Shown here: positions 18,801-27,609 of the stretch, one piece after another | Position numbering within the stretch: the first letter of the stretch is position 1 | How the letters are laid out: the number at the start of each line of letters is the position of its first letter | Origin: JBDLID01 sp039715055 | GTDB taxonomy: Bacteria; Desulfobacterota; Desulfobulbia; Desulfobulbales; Desulfocapsaceae | NCBI GenBank assembly: GCA_039715055.1 | Contig: JBDLID010000003.1 | Span: forward strand, 1-53,806 | Length of the DNA: 53,806 nt | Reading direction: 5' to 3' | Made by a program: the position numbers and the translations under genes | Notes under the pieces: generated by a model | Databases searched by the model: none | Seen by the model: only the letters and a program-made list of their open reading frames with translations | Told to the model about the DNA's origin: nothing

Positions 18801-19908
18801 TGGGAATACCACACTGGTGGAGCCGCAGATGTGGGCCGACGACAATGACTGATCGGCCTGAGTAATCGACACGCTTACCGAGCAGGTTCTGCCGGAAACG
18901 TCCCTGCTTACCCTTGAGCATGTCGGAAAGTGATTTTAAGGGTCGCTTGTTGGCACCGGTGATCACCCGCCCACGACGACCGTTGTCAAAGAGGACGTCA
19001 ACCGCCTCCTGGAGCATTCGTTTTTCGTTGCGGATAATAATGTCCGGCGCATCAAGTTCCAGCAGCCGCTTGAGACGATTGTTCCTGTTGATGACTCTGC
19101 GGTAGAGGTCATTAAGGTCCGAGGTGGCAAAACGACCGCCTTCAAGCGGTACCAGCGGACGCAGGTCCGGTGGCAGGACCGGAATCACCTCGAGTACCAT
19201 CCATTGCGGCTGGTTACCCGAATCACGAAAGGCCTCAATAACATGAAGTCGCTTATAGAGTTTCTGTCGCTTGGTCTTGGAGTTGGTGGCAGCCATCTCT
19301 TCACGCAGAAACTTGGACAGAGCGATCAGGTCCTGGGCCGCCAGAAGTTCCTGGATAGCCTCGGCACCGATACCCACTGCAAACTGTCCCGGATACTCCT
19401 CACGGAACTGACGATACTTGTCTTCTGTCAGCAGGGTTCCGACCGGAATAGCCTCGGTATCCGACTCGACCACGGCATACTGTTCAAAGTAGAGAATTTT
19501 CTCCAGCTGCTTCAGGGTCATATCCAGCACTGCGCCAATCTTCGACGGCAGACTCTTTAAAAACCAGATATGGGCAACAGGCGCAGCCAGCTTGATATGT
19601 CCAAGCCGTTCCCGCCGCACCTTGGACTGGATAACTTCGACGCCGCACTTTTCGCAGACCACACCACGGTGCTTCATCCGCTTGTACTTGCCGCAGTTAC
19701 ATTCGAAATCCTTGACCGGGCCAAATATCTTGGCACAGAAAAGACCGTCTCGCTCGGGTTTGAACGTCCGGTAATTAATAGTTTCCGGCTTCTTCACCTC
19801 ACCATGGGACCAGTCCATGATCTTTTCAGGAGAAGCCAGAGAGATCTTTACGTTTTTGAACTTAACGGGAGTTTTCGGTTTCTGAAAAAAATTAAATAGC
19901 TCTTCCAC
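15856..19908 (-). CDS. rpoC: DNA-directed RNA polymerase beta-prime subunit
   Basis: Catalytic subunit of RNA polymerase. The start is placed at GTG 19908 (MEELFNFFQKP), with AAGGAG 10 nt upstream, giving 1350 residues; the open frame extends 18 codons further but through a hairpin. The active-site motif NADFDGDQMAVHLP lies near residue 460 with its three aspartates. Both zinc sites are present: CNCGKYKRMKHRGVVCEKC near the N-terminus and CRAKRGVCALC in the second half. It follows rpoB after an 82-nt gap that contains a perfect hairpin. Confidence 0.98.
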   Translation of the reverse strand: MEELFNFFQKPKTPVKFKNVKISLASPEKIMDWSHGEVKKPETINYRTFKPERDGLFCAKIFGPVKDFECNCGKYKRMKHRGVVCEKCGVEVIQSKVRRERLGHIKLAAPVAHIWFLKSLPSKIGAVLDMTLKQLEKILYFEQYAVVESDTEAIPVGTLLTEDKYRQFREEYPGQFAVGIGAEAIQELLAAQDLIALSKFLREEMAATNSKTKRQKLYKRLHVIEAFRDSGNQPQWMVLEVIPVLPPDLRPLVPLEGGRFATSDLNDLYRRVINRNNRLKRLLELDAPDIIIRNEKRMLQEAVDVLFDNGRRGRVITGANKRPLKSLSDMLKGKQGRFRQNLLGKRVDYSGRSVIVVGPHLRLHQCGIPKKMALELFKPFIYNKLERRGLVTTIKSARKMVEKGAKEVWDVLEEVVTEYPVILNRAPTLHRLGMQAFEAVLIEGKAIQLHPLVCAAFNADFDGDQMAVHLPLSVEAQVEARVLMMSSNNILSPANGEPIIIPSQDIVLGLYYMTRERINAEGEGKIFSSPEEARIAFDYKAVHLQAKIKVRMDGEIVETTMGRIILGKLLPASVPFSEVNKVMTKKALAILIDYTYRHAGTKETVILADRLKDTGYEYATLAGISICINDMKIPLSKEDLVEDAEKEVSDVAKQYSDGLITAGEKYNKIVDIWSKVTDDVANEMMDDIKVDYVRDRDNKLIEAPSFNSIFIMADSGARGSRDQIRQLAGMRGLMAKPSGAIIETPIKANFREGLGVLEYFISTHGARKGLADTALKTANSGYLTRRLVDVAQDSTIIEEDCGTLDGIMAEPLMDGGEVIVPIGDRILGRVALDDVVDPFNEENIILKAGEQFTESTVKEVEKAGIDRVHIRSVLSCRAKRGVCALCYGRDLGRGHMVNIGEAIGIIAAQSIGEPGTQLTMRTFHIGGTASRAVEQAEITSTRKGVVGFNNMHSVENKDGIKIVMNRNAEITIKDELGRERERYKVNYGAQVLVTEDKEVEAGTILADWDAYTIPIVSEVGGTIKYGDVQEGVTMQEKVDGVTGKASKVIVHGTGSAQMNPRITVKGENGKTLKLPNSESFARYSLPVGSFISVDEGDVIDPGTVVGKIPRESSKTKDITGGLPRVAELFEVRKPKEPAIISEIDGRISFGKELKGKRRVVVTPEYGDAQEYLVPKARHTIVHEGDYVQAGEPLMEGTIVPNDILKVLGVKELAKFLVNEIQEVYRLQGVKINDKHIEVIVRQMLRRVTITSAGDSRFMIGEQVEWWKFEEERDKLIEEGKMPAVAEPMLLGVTKASLSTESFISAASFQETTKVLTNAAMAGKVDDLTGLKENVIMGRLISAGTGIEGNL

Positions 19909-19941
19909 GAAAGTTAATCTCCTTAAAAAATACTTGCGAAT

Positions 19942-19967
19942 GGTCGTTGCAGCAGACTGCAACGACC
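19942..19967 (-). promoter_or_regulatory. Perfect 11-bp hairpin between rpoB and rpoC
   Basis: The arms GGTCGTTGCAG and CTGCAACGACC pair perfectly around a 4-nt loop. It lies 23 nt after the rpoB stop and 33 nt before the rpoC start. A run of six T follows about 11 nt further on, which is too far for a canonical terminator. It may stabilise or process the rpoBC mRNA or cause partial termination; the role is inferred. Confidence 0.7.
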
Positions 19968-19990
19968 TCCTGCTCTGAATTTACCGGGTT

Positions 19991-22900
19991 TTATTCCCGG
20001 ATCAGTTCCATGTCGAGACAGAGCCCTTGAAGTTCCTTGACCAGGACATGAAAGGACTCAGGGAGCCCGGTGGTCAGGAAGTTATTGCCTTTAACGATCC
20101 GTTCGTACATAGTGGTCCGCCCTTCGACATCATCTGATTTGGCAGTTAAAAATTCCTTCAGTGTGTATGCAGCGCCATAGGCCTCCATGGCCCAGACCTC
20201 CATTTCACCGAGACGCTGACCGCCGAACTGGGCCTTTCCACCCAGCGGCTGCTGGGTAACCAGGGAGTAGGGACCGGTGGAGCGAGCATGGATCTTATTA
20301 TCCACCAGGTGATGAAGTTTGAGCATATACATAACACCGACGGTCACCTGATTATCAAATGGTTCACCGGTAAGTCCATCATAAAGCTGGCTCTGACCGA
20401 CCTCATCAACACCGGCTTCAACCAGGAGGCTCCTGATCTCGACTTCATCGGCACCATCGAACACCGGCGTGGCCATATGCAGTCCATGGCGATGTTTCCA
20501 CGCCCAGTCAAGCAACCCTTCGTCATCGAGTCCATCGGTGATGGCCTTGTACTCATCCTTGGAGTACACCTTCTTCAGCTTGGCCTTGATTTCTTTGACC
20601 GCATGACGGTTGGCCATTTCCTGAATCTGCTGTCCAAGCTTCTTGGCAGCAAATCCCAGGTGAACCTCTAGGACCTGTCCAACATTCATCCGTGACGGCA
20701 CGCCCAGGGGATTTAAAACCACGTCAACCGTGGTGCCGTCTGCAAAAAAGGGCATATCCTCCTCCGGCATCAGACGGGAAACAACACCTTTGTTACCATG
20801 CCGGCCGGCCATCTTGTCACCTACGGAAAGCTTGCGCTTGGTGGCGACATAGACCTTTACCATCTTGACCACGCCCGGAGGGAGATCATCACCCTTCTTC
20901 ATTCTCTCGATGATTCCGTTATAGCGATCCTTGATCAGGCTCGATTGCTTGTCGTAACGCTCATAGGCAGAGTCAATCTGCTCCTGATACTTGGCCCGTT
21001 CGGAAAAATCAAGATCACGTAATCCTGAAAAGCCGAGTTCAATGGCCACATCGGAGGTAATTTTCTTACCGAGTTTGAGGATGACATTGCCACCCTTATC
21101 AACCACGTCTTTTTTGACCACTCGTCCTTCGATAATATCTCCGACTTCACGGCATACGCCCTTCTTGAGGCTGCTCAGCTCATCACGCATGTCCTGATGG
21201 AGACGTTCAATATCGAGGTCCTCAATCATGAGCGAACGCTCATCCTTGTCAACACCCTTACGTGAGAAGACCTTGGCATCGATGACCACCCCCTGAACGC
21301 CCGGGGGAACCCGCAGGGACGAGTCTTTGACATCCTGAGCCTTCTCACCGAAAATGGCTCGCAGCAGTTTCTCTTCGGGAGAGAGCATGGTCTCACCCTT
21401 GGGAGTCACCTTGCCGACCAGGGTATCCCCGGCCCCGACCTCGGCACCGATCCGGACAATACCGGAATCGTCAAGGTTACGCAGAGTCTCCTCACTGACA
21501 TTGGGGATATCGCGGGTGATCTCCTCCTTGCCGAGTTTGGTATCCCGGGCCATGGTCTCAAAGACTTCGATATGGACCGAGGTAAAGGTATCCTCACGCA
21601 GCAACCGCTCATTGATGAGGATGGAATCCTCAAAGTTAAAACCGCGCCACGGCATAAAGGCGATGGTGACATTCTTGCCAAGGGCAAGTTCACCAAGCTC
21701 ACAGGAGGGTCCGTCAGCAAGCACGGTTCCTTCCTCAACCCGTTGACCGGGAAGAATGAGGGGCTTCTGGTTAAAACAGGTGTTCTGGTTTGATTTCTTA
21801 TATTTGGACAAACGGTAGACGGCAATTCCAGTGTCGAAACCATCTACGCCCGGCTTATCATGACGGACAACGATACGATTGGAATCCGCCTCTTCAATCA
21901 CACCTTCGCCACAGGCAAGAAGGCATGCACCGGAGTCTCTCGCCACATATCGCTCCATTCCGGTTCCCACAAGGGGAGAGGCCGGGATCATCAGCGGTAC
22001 CGCCTGGCGCTGCATGTTGGAACCCATCAACGCCCGGTTGGCATCATCATTTTCCAGAAACGGGATCAGGGAAGCCGCCACACTGACCAGCTGATTGGGA
22101 GCCACATCGGCGTAAGTCACCTGATCACTGGGCGCGGTAATAACCTCACCCTCGTCACGGACAATAAGGTGATCCGGAACAATTTTCTTTTTAGTGTTGA
22201 TATCAATTTTGGCAGGTGCAATGATCTGATTCTGCTCCTGCAGGGCACTGAGATACTCAACATCTTCAAGGACAATCCGATCTTTTACCTTACGATAGGG
22301 TGTCTCAATGAACCCATAGGGATTGACCCGGGCATATGTTGCAAGTGAGACGATGAGACCGATATTTGGCCCCTCAGGGGTTTCAACCGGACAGATCCGA
22401 CCATAATGGGTCGGGTGAACGTCACGCACCTCAAAACCGGCTCTTTCACGGGAAAGACCACCGGGTCCAAGAGCAGAAAGACGCCTCTTATGGGTCACCT
22501 CGGACATGGGGTTGGTCTGATCCATGAACTGGGAAAGCTGACTGGTGCCAAAGAACTCTTTGATCGCTGCTGAAATCGGTTTGGGATTCACCAGGTCATG
22601 GGGCATCAGAGTCTCGATTTCCTGGAGAGTCATCCTCTCCTTGACTGCCCGTTCCATTCGTACAAGGCCCATGCGGTACTGATTTTCAACAAGCTCGCCT
22701 ACTGTGCGGACCCGACGATTGCCGAGATGATCAATATCGTCAACCATTCCCTGGCTGTCCTTGAGACGGACCAGGTATTTGATCGATTCAACAATATCAT
22801 CCTTGGTCAATGCCCGATGATCAATATCGATATCCAGAGACAGCCTGGCATTGATTTTATAACGGCCGACTTCGGAAAGATCATAAAGATCAGGATTAAA

Positions 22901-24070
22901 GAAAAGATTTTCAAAAAAGGACTCCGCCACCTCAATGGTGGGAGGACTCGAAGGCCTCAATCGCCGGTAGATCTCAAGCAACGCCTCTTCAGTATTGGCG
23001 ACCTTGTCGAGAGCCAGTGTCTTTTTGAAGGATTCGGAGTAGGTGACACCGTCAATGTGAAGAAGCTCAAAGGAATCAACACCTTCTTCTTTCAGGGACT
23101 GAAGGACGGTGTCCGTCAGCTCAGTATTTGACAGGGCAACAGGCTCTTCACCGTCTTTTTTCATAATATCTGCGACAAGAGTCTGACCAATCAGTTTCTC
23201 CTCACTGATCTTGATAAATTCAATTTTCGCAGCCTGGACCTTTTTGATCAACGCCTTGGAGATTTTCCGCCCTTTTTTACCCAGAATTTCACCGTCAGCG
23301 GGATTGATCAGGTCGAATTCGAGCCGTTGTCCCTTGGCGGTTTCAGGATCAAATGAGATCAGGTAGTCATCACCTTCCATCTTGACCATATTGATCGGGT
23401 AGAAATACCGCAGCAACTCTTCACCGGTGTGACCAAGCGCCTTGAGCAGAGTGGTTACTGGAAATTTTCTGCGCCGGTCTATGCGCACATGAAGTACATC
23501 CTTGATATCAAATTCAAGATCGATCCAGGATCCACGTACCGGGATAATCCGGGCAGAGTAGAGGAGTTTGCCGCTGACATGGCTTTTTCCGTTGTCATGG
23601 GTGAAAAAGAGCCCTGGGGAACGCTGGAGCTGGGAGACGATAACCCGCTCGGTACCGTTGATAATAAACACACCGTCACCGGTCATCAGTGGCAGGCTGC
23701 CAAGAAATACTTCCTGCTCTTTAATGTCGCGGATGGTCTGAACACCGGTCTCCTCGTCCACGTCAAAAGTGATGAGACGAACAGTTATTTTCAACGGAAT
23801 ATCATAGGTCATTCCGCGTTGCTGACATTCCTGAACTGTGTATTTGGGCACACCAAAACTGTAACGGACAAACTCAAGAGAACAGAGTCCGTTAAAATCA
23901 TTGATGGGAAAAACATTCTCAAAAATAGCCTGGAGACCTACTTTCTCACGGCTTTCAGAATCTTTATCAAGTTGCAGAAATTTTTCATAGGAAAGACGCT
24001 GCATGGAGATCAGGTGGGGCGGTTCAATCACTGTTGCAGCAGAAGCAAAATTTTTTCTGACTCGTTTCAT
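19991..24070 (-). CDS. rpoB: DNA-directed RNA polymerase beta subunit
   Basis: Second catalytic-core subunit of RNA polymerase. The start is placed at ATG 24070 because the in-frame TTG at 24082 is part of the ribosome-binding site (TTGAGGAA), giving 1359 residues. The rifampicin region (FGTSQLSQFMDQTNPMSE then THKRRLSALGPGGLSRERAG) is intact and looks like the sensitive type. The C-terminal clamp region with MYERIVKGNN is complete. It is separated from rplL by 493 nt. Confidence 0.98.
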   Translation of the reverse strand: MKRVRKNFASAATVIEPPHLISMQRLSYEKFLQLDKDSESREKVGLQAIFENVFPINDFNGLCSLEFVRYSFGVPKYTVQECQQRGMTYDIPLKITVRLITFDVDEETGVQTIRDIKEQEVFLGSLPLMTGDGVFIINGTERVIVSQLQRSPGLFFTHDNGKSHVSGKLLYSARIIPVRGSWIDLEFDIKDVLHVRIDRRRKFPVTTLLKALGHTGEELLRYFYPINMVKMEGDDYLISFDPETAKGQRLEFDLINPADGEILGKKGRKISKALIKKVQAAKIEFIKISEEKLIGQTLVADIMKKDGEEPVALSNTELTDTVLQSLKEEGVDSFELLHIDGVTYSESFKKTLALDKVANTEEALLEIYRRLRPSSPPTIEVAESFFENLFFNPDLYDLSEVGRYKINARLSLDIDIDHRALTKDDIVESIKYLVRLKDSQGMVDDIDHLGNRRVRTVGELVENQYRMGLVRMERAVKERMTLQEIETLMPHDLVNPKPISAAIKEFFGTSQLSQFMDQTNPMSEVTHKRRLSALGPGGLSRERAGFEVRDVHPTHYGRICPVETPEGPNIGLIVSLATYARVNPYGFIETPYRKVKDRIVLEDVEYLSALQEQNQIIAPAKIDINTKKKIVPDHLIVRDEGEVITAPSDQVTYADVAPNQLVSVAASLIPFLENDDANRALMGSNMQRQAVPLMIPASPLVGTGMERYVARDSGACLLACGEGVIEEADSNRIVVRHDKPGVDGFDTGIAVYRLSKYKKSNQNTCFNQKPLILPGQRVEEGTVLADGPSCELGELALGKNVTIAFMPWRGFNFEDSILINERLLREDTFTSVHIEVFETMARDTKLGKEEITRDIPNVSEETLRNLDDSGIVRIGAEVGAGDTLVGKVTPKGETMLSPEEKLLRAIFGEKAQDVKDSSLRVPPGVQGVVIDAKVFSRKGVDKDERSLMIEDLDIERLHQDMRDELSSLKKGVCREVGDIIEGRVVKKDVVDKGGNVILKLGKKITSDVAIELGFSGLRDLDFSERAKYQEQIDSAYERYDKQSSLIKDRYNGIIERMKKGDDLPPGVVKMVKVYVATKRKLSVGDKMAGRHGNKGVVSRLMPEEDMPFFADGTTVDVVLNPLGVPSRMNVGQVLEVHLGFAAKKLGQQIQEMANRHAVKEIKAKLKKVYSKDEYKAITDGLDDEGLLDWAWKHRHGLHMATPVFDGADEVEIRSLLVEAGVDEVGQSQLYDGLTGEPFDNQVTVGVMYMLKLHHLVDNKIHARSTGPYSLVTQQPLGGKAQFGGQRLGEMEVWAMEAYGAAYTLKEFLTAKSDDVEGRTTMYERIVKGNNFLTTGLPESFHVLVKELQGLCLDMELIRE

Positions 24071-24563
24071 AAATTTCCTCAAGTAGTATTTACGAAAGAC
24101 CTGGTTATAATTATAAATTCAGTGTGTTATAAAAACAGAAAATATCAGTTAATGGCGAGAGGATGAGACAGCCATTCATCCATCTTTCTCACTACCAGTC
24201 TTATATTTTTTCAGTAAAACGGTTTGACAAACGACTTTTCAACAAACTTTGCCGTCAATCAGGAGCGGCAGAGAGCGGACAATGGATGACAATTCGGATG
24301 TGGGACCAAACAATGGAGTTGAGGAGAGTGACAAGTGGTGGACCGAACATAAAAAAGCATAAAAGGCCTCCATATTGTTTGGAAAAATATTTCACAATGG
24401 AGTGCCGCCCAGCTGGACAGACACCATCGTATTGATTTTACGAATTTTTTACAGATAAAAACTGACACCTGCATGAACCACAACACGCCGCATGGCAAAG
24501 CCAGCAGCGTGTTGCGGAACTCTCAGCCCGAATTCATCGGGACCGACGGAATTAGAAGGAGTA
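24071..24563 (-). other. Long rplL-rpoB spacer with one strong hairpin
   Basis: No gene is convincing in these 493 nt. Close to rplL (24481-24514) is a bulged hairpin with outer arms CAACACGC and GCGTGTTG and an inner TGGC/GCCA stem; a TTTTT run follows about 20 nt later on the minus strand. In Escherichia coli the same spacer holds an attenuator and an RNase III site, so a similar role is plausible. AT-rich sequence with TATAAT (near 24110) could hold an internal rpoB promoter, but no good -35 partner is seen. Confidence 0.5.
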
Positions 24564-24950
24564 CTACTTGATCTCGACGGTTCCTCCAACCTCTTCAATC
24601 TTGCCTTTGATCTCTTCCGCCTCTTCTTTGGTAACGCCTTCCTTGAGGGCCTGGGGAGCTCCCTCAACCAGGGCCTTGGCCTCTTTCAGTCCGAGGCTGG
24701 TGATGGCGCGAACCTCTTTGATGACTTTGATCTTCTGATCGCCGACACCGGAGAGAATTGCGTCAAACTCGGTCTGCTCTTCAGCAGCGGCTCCACCTGC
24801 ATCACCTGCAACGGCTCCGGCAGCAGCAACTGCTACAGGCGCAGCAGCGGAAACACCAAATTTTTCTTCGAGTTCCTTGATCAGCTCGGAGAGATCAAGA
24901 ACGGACATATTGGAGATGAATTCAATGACATCTTCTTTTGATACTGACAT
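24564..24950 (-). CDS. rplL: 50S ribosomal protein L7/L12
   Basis: Forms the flexible stalk that recruits translational GTPases. It has 128 residues: an N-terminal dimerisation domain, an alanine-rich hinge around residues 35-57 and the C-terminal domain with KVIKEVRAITSLGLKEAKALVE. It follows rplJ after 33 nt. Confidence 0.98.
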   Translation of the reverse strand: MSVSKEDVIEFISNMSVLDLSELIKELEEKFGVSAAAPVAVAAAGAVAGDAGGAAAEEQTEFDAILSGVGDQKIKVIKEVRAITSLGLKEAKALVEGAPQALKEGVTKEEAEEIKGKIEEVGGTVEIK

Positions 24951-24983
24951 GTTGTATACCTCTTATACGTTTGTAAGTTTTGC

Positions 24984-25505
24984 TCAGGCCTGCTCTTTTT
25001 GGTCCTTGACAGCATTCAGTCCATTGAGGAAAGTTCGCGGTACTCCTGCGAGCACCTGAACGATTCCGGTGGGCACTGAATTGAGGACGGAAAGAAACTG
25101 GCCAAGTAGGATCTCTTTGCTTGGCAGTTTTGACAAGGCAAGTATATCAGCACTTGTCAGACGACTTCCCTCAAAGGCAGCAGAACGAATTTCAAATTTA
25201 TCATGATCGTCGGCAAATTTGGCAAGGGCCTTGGCCGGCATAACCGGATCATCATAGGCCATAACCACGGCGGACGTTCCAATAAAATCATCCGTCAGAA
25301 CCTCACAATCTGTATCGGCTGCTGCTCTTTTGAGAAGAGTATTCTTGGCGACGCGGATCTCTGAGTTGCAATTGCGCAGTTCAAGACGCAGCTGCTGAAA
25401 CTCTGATACCGTCAGCCCGCAGTAGTCGGTCACTGCCATTAATTTGGCGCGGCCAAACGAGTCATTCAGTTCGGCAACTACAGCAGATTTCTCATCACGG
25501 TTCAA
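24984..25505 (-). CDS. rplJ: 50S ribosomal protein L10
   Basis: Base of the ribosomal stalk; the L10-L12 complex also represses its own mRNA through the upstream leader. It has 173 residues. The start codon is TTG at 25505 with AAGGAGGAG 6 to 7 nt upstream, a very strong ribosome-binding site that compensates for the weak start. The C-terminal helix (SVLNSVPTGIVQVLAGVPRTFLNGLNAV) binds L12 dimers. Confidence 0.97.
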   Translation of the reverse strand: MNRDEKSAVVAELNDSFGRAKLMAVTDYCGLTVSEFQQLRLELRNCNSEIRVAKNTLLKRAAADTDCEVLTDDFIGTSAVVMAYDDPVMPAKALAKFADDHDKFEIRSAAFEGSRLTSADILALSKLPSKEILLGQFLSVLNSVPTGIVQVLAGVPRTFLNGLNAVKDQKEQA

Positions 25506-25599
25506 TGTACTCCTCCTTCATGTGGTAAAAGTTTCATAATTAAACAGCAGCGCCAGACGATTTGAGCTTCTTAATTCCAATCCTGATCAAACAACCGTA

Positions 25600-25722
25600 G
25601 AAAGCTTTGTTTTATCTAATGGAAAAAAAGTTGCTTTAGCCTCGGCAGGATATACCTGGACAGGTATAATTAAACCGGTGGTACCTGCTGTCTTCGACCG
25701 GTCGACCATACTTGGTCGACAC
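25600..25722 (-). ncRNA. Ribosomal protein L10 leader (L10-L12 autoregulatory RNA)
   Basis: Between rplA and rplJ the minus strand carries the conserved L10-leader strands: GAAGACAGCAGGT (within 25681-25700) and ATCCTGCCGAGGC (25638-25652), whose GCAGG and CCTGC parts pair. An 8-bp hairpin with arms GTCGACCA/TGGTCGAC (25701-25720) opens the leader. The family is known to bind L10(L12)4 and repress rplJL expression. The boundaries given are approximate. Confidence 0.75.
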
Positions 25723-25725
25723 ATC

Positions 25726-25763
25726 AAAAAACAAGGGGTAAGGCTGAATTTACAGCCACCCCT
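25726..25763 (-). terminator. Intrinsic terminator-like hairpin after rplA
   Basis: Arms AGGGGT and GGCTG pair with CAGCC and ACCCCT around a 6-nt loop, with two unpaired bases, and six T residues follow 3 nt later. It starts 7 nt after the rplA stop. No promoter is seen between it and the L10 leader, so it probably acts as a partial terminator between rplKA and rplJL-rpoBC. Confidence 0.75.
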
Positions 25764-25770
25764 GATTAAA

Positions 25771-26475
25771 CTATTTTACCATAGCTCTCGCATCCTGGGG
25801 ATCGATCTTAAAGCTCGGGCCCATTGTTGAAGATACGGAGATGGTTTTCAGATAGATACCTTTGGAAGATGACGGCTTCACCTGGATAATTTTGTCAATA
25901 AAGGCGAGAGCATTTTCCATCACTTTCTCAGCACCAAAGGAGCACTTGCCAATACCGGCATGAACGATACCAGTCTTGTCGACACGAAAATCAACTTTAC
26001 CGCCTTTGATCTCCTTGACCATGTCAGCGACATCAAAGGTGACGGTGCCAAGTTTGGCATTGGGCATCAGGTTACGAGGTCCAAGAACCCGGCCAATCTT
26101 ACCGACGGTTCCCATCATGTCAGGAGTGGCGATGGTCTTGTCAAACTCGAGCCAGCCATCCTTAATCTTGGCGACAAGATCGTCTCCGCCGACGTAATCT
26201 GCGCCAGCCTCTTTGGCCTCGGCTTCCTTCTCGCCCTTGGCAAAAACCAGTACACGGGTGACTTTACCTGTACCATTGGGCAGAGCGACAGAGGATCGTA
26301 CCATCTGATCAGCATGTCTCGGGTCAACCCCAAGCCTCATGGCGATATCAACTGTTTCGTCAAATTTGGCGTAGCTTGACTCCACCACACCTTTAATTGC
26401 ATCTTCGACGGTGTTGAGGAGTGTACGGTCTACACCTTCAATCTTGTTTCTGTAATTTTTTCCACGTTTCGGCAT
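25771..26475 (-). CDS. rplA: 50S ribosomal protein L1
   Basis: Forms the L1 stalk that moves deacylated tRNA from the E site; often represses rplKA. It has 234 residues. MRLGVDPRHADQMVRSSVALPNGTGK and the C-terminal KGIYLKTISVSSTMGPSFKID are typical segments. It follows rplK by 67 nt. Confidence 0.98.
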   Translation of the reverse strand: MPKRGKNYRNKIEGVDRTLLNTVEDAIKGVVESSYAKFDETVDIAMRLGVDPRHADQMVRSSVALPNGTGKVTRVLVFAKGEKEAEAKEAGADYVGGDDLVAKIKDGWLEFDKTIATPDMMGTVGKIGRVLGPRNLMPNAKLGTVTFDVADMVKEIKGGKVDFRVDKTGIVHAGIGKCSFGAEKVMENALAFIDKIIQVKPSSSKGIYLKTISVSSTMGPSFKIDPQDARAMVK

Positions 26476-26542
26476 GTTGCCTCCTACGATTCCCGGTCCA
26501 TAAATTTTTCGCCTGGCCGGGTAGTAGTAATTGAATTTTTAT

Positions 26543-26968
26543 TTAGTCAACAACTGTGATACCGGCGCTTCGGGCGGTACCTTCAACAATTTTCATAGCC
26601 GCTTCAACATCATAGGCGTTGAGATCCGGCATCTTGATTTCGGCGATCTCCTTGATCTTATCTCTGCTGATCTCGGCAACACGCTCAGACTTGGGATTAC
26701 TTGACCCCTTTGCGATGTTGGCAGCTTTCAGCAATAGAACTGAAGCAGGCGGGGTCTTGGTGATATAGCTGAATGATCGGTCCACATAAACTGTGATTAC
26801 GACCGGGACAATAGTATCACCCATGGATTGAGTCTTGGCGTTGAATGCCTTGCAGAATTCCATGATGTTAACACCATGCTGACCCAGAGCGGGTCCAACC
26901 GGCGGTGAAGGATTAGCCTTACCAGCCGGAATCTGCAGCTTGATGTAAGACTGTATTTTTTTAGCCAT
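26543..26968 (-). CDS. rplK: 50S ribosomal protein L11
   Basis: Part of the GTPase-associated centre; needed for RelA activation and thiopeptide binding. It has 141 residues. The proline-rich N-domain (PAGKANPSPPVGPALGQHGVNI) and the C-terminal RNA-binding domain ending GTARSAGITVVD are intact. Confidence 0.98.
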   Translation of the reverse strand: MAKKIQSYIKLQIPAGKANPSPPVGPALGQHGVNIMEFCKAFNAKTQSMGDTIVPVVITVYVDRSFSYITKTPPASVLLLKAANIAKGSSNPKSERVAEISRDKIKEIAEIKMPDLNAYDVEAAMKIVEGTARSAGITVVD

Positions 26969-27009
26969 TTTGTACTCCTACAGCTTTTTTGTGTATTATT
27001 TCCTGTTAA

Positions 27010-27543
27010 TCAGGTTGAAGAAACCTGAACAAACTCAAGCTCAACCGGGGTTTCCCGGCCGAAAATTGAAACCATGACCCTAACTCTTCCCTTATCGGGA
27101 AAGACCTCGTCAACCGTTCCCTGAAAATTGGCAAAAGGTCCGTCAACAACGCGGACCGCCTGACCAACCTCGAAGGTGACCTTAGGCCGGGGTGTTTCAG
27201 ATCCATCCTGAATCCTACCGATAATCTTGGCGGCGTCCTCATCGGAAAGCGGTATGGGGTTCTTATCGTCACCGACAAAACCAACAACCCTCGGCATATT
27301 GTGATGAATGGTATGCCAGGTGTGATCGTTGAGATCCATTGACACCAGCATATAACCGGGAAAAAATTTTCTCGATGATGTCTTACGCTGCCCCTTGATC
27401 ATTTCGACCACTTGCTCGGTGGGAACAAGGATCTCCCCGAAGAGGTCCTCCAGTCCTTCCTTTTTTATACGGTCTTCGAGGATATCTTTGACCTTATCCT
27501 CAAAACCGGAATGAACCTGGAGAATATACCAATGTCTTGCCAT
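27010..27543 (-). CDS. nusG: Transcription elongation factor NusG
   Basis: Binds RNA polymerase and Rho and couples transcription to translation. It has 177 residues: an N-terminal NGN domain beginning ARHWYILQVHSGFEDKV, with FPGYMLVSMDL, and a C-terminal KOW domain (GQAVRVVDGPFANFQGTVDEV). It lies between secE and rplK as in most bacteria. Confidence 0.98.
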   Translation of the reverse strand: MARHWYILQVHSGFEDKVKDILEDRIKKEGLEDLFGEILVPTEQVVEMIKGQRKTSSRKFFPGYMLVSMDLNDHTWHTIHHNMPRVVGFVGDDKNPIPLSDEDAAKIIGRIQDGSETPRPKVTFEVGQAVRVVDGPFANFQGTVDEVFPDKGRVRVMVSIFGRETPVELEFVQVSST

Positions 27544-27609
27544 GGGGTTATACCAATCCTATTGATTTCGATGCACAAAGGGGTAGCGACTCAGCCATAG
27601 ACTACGGTA

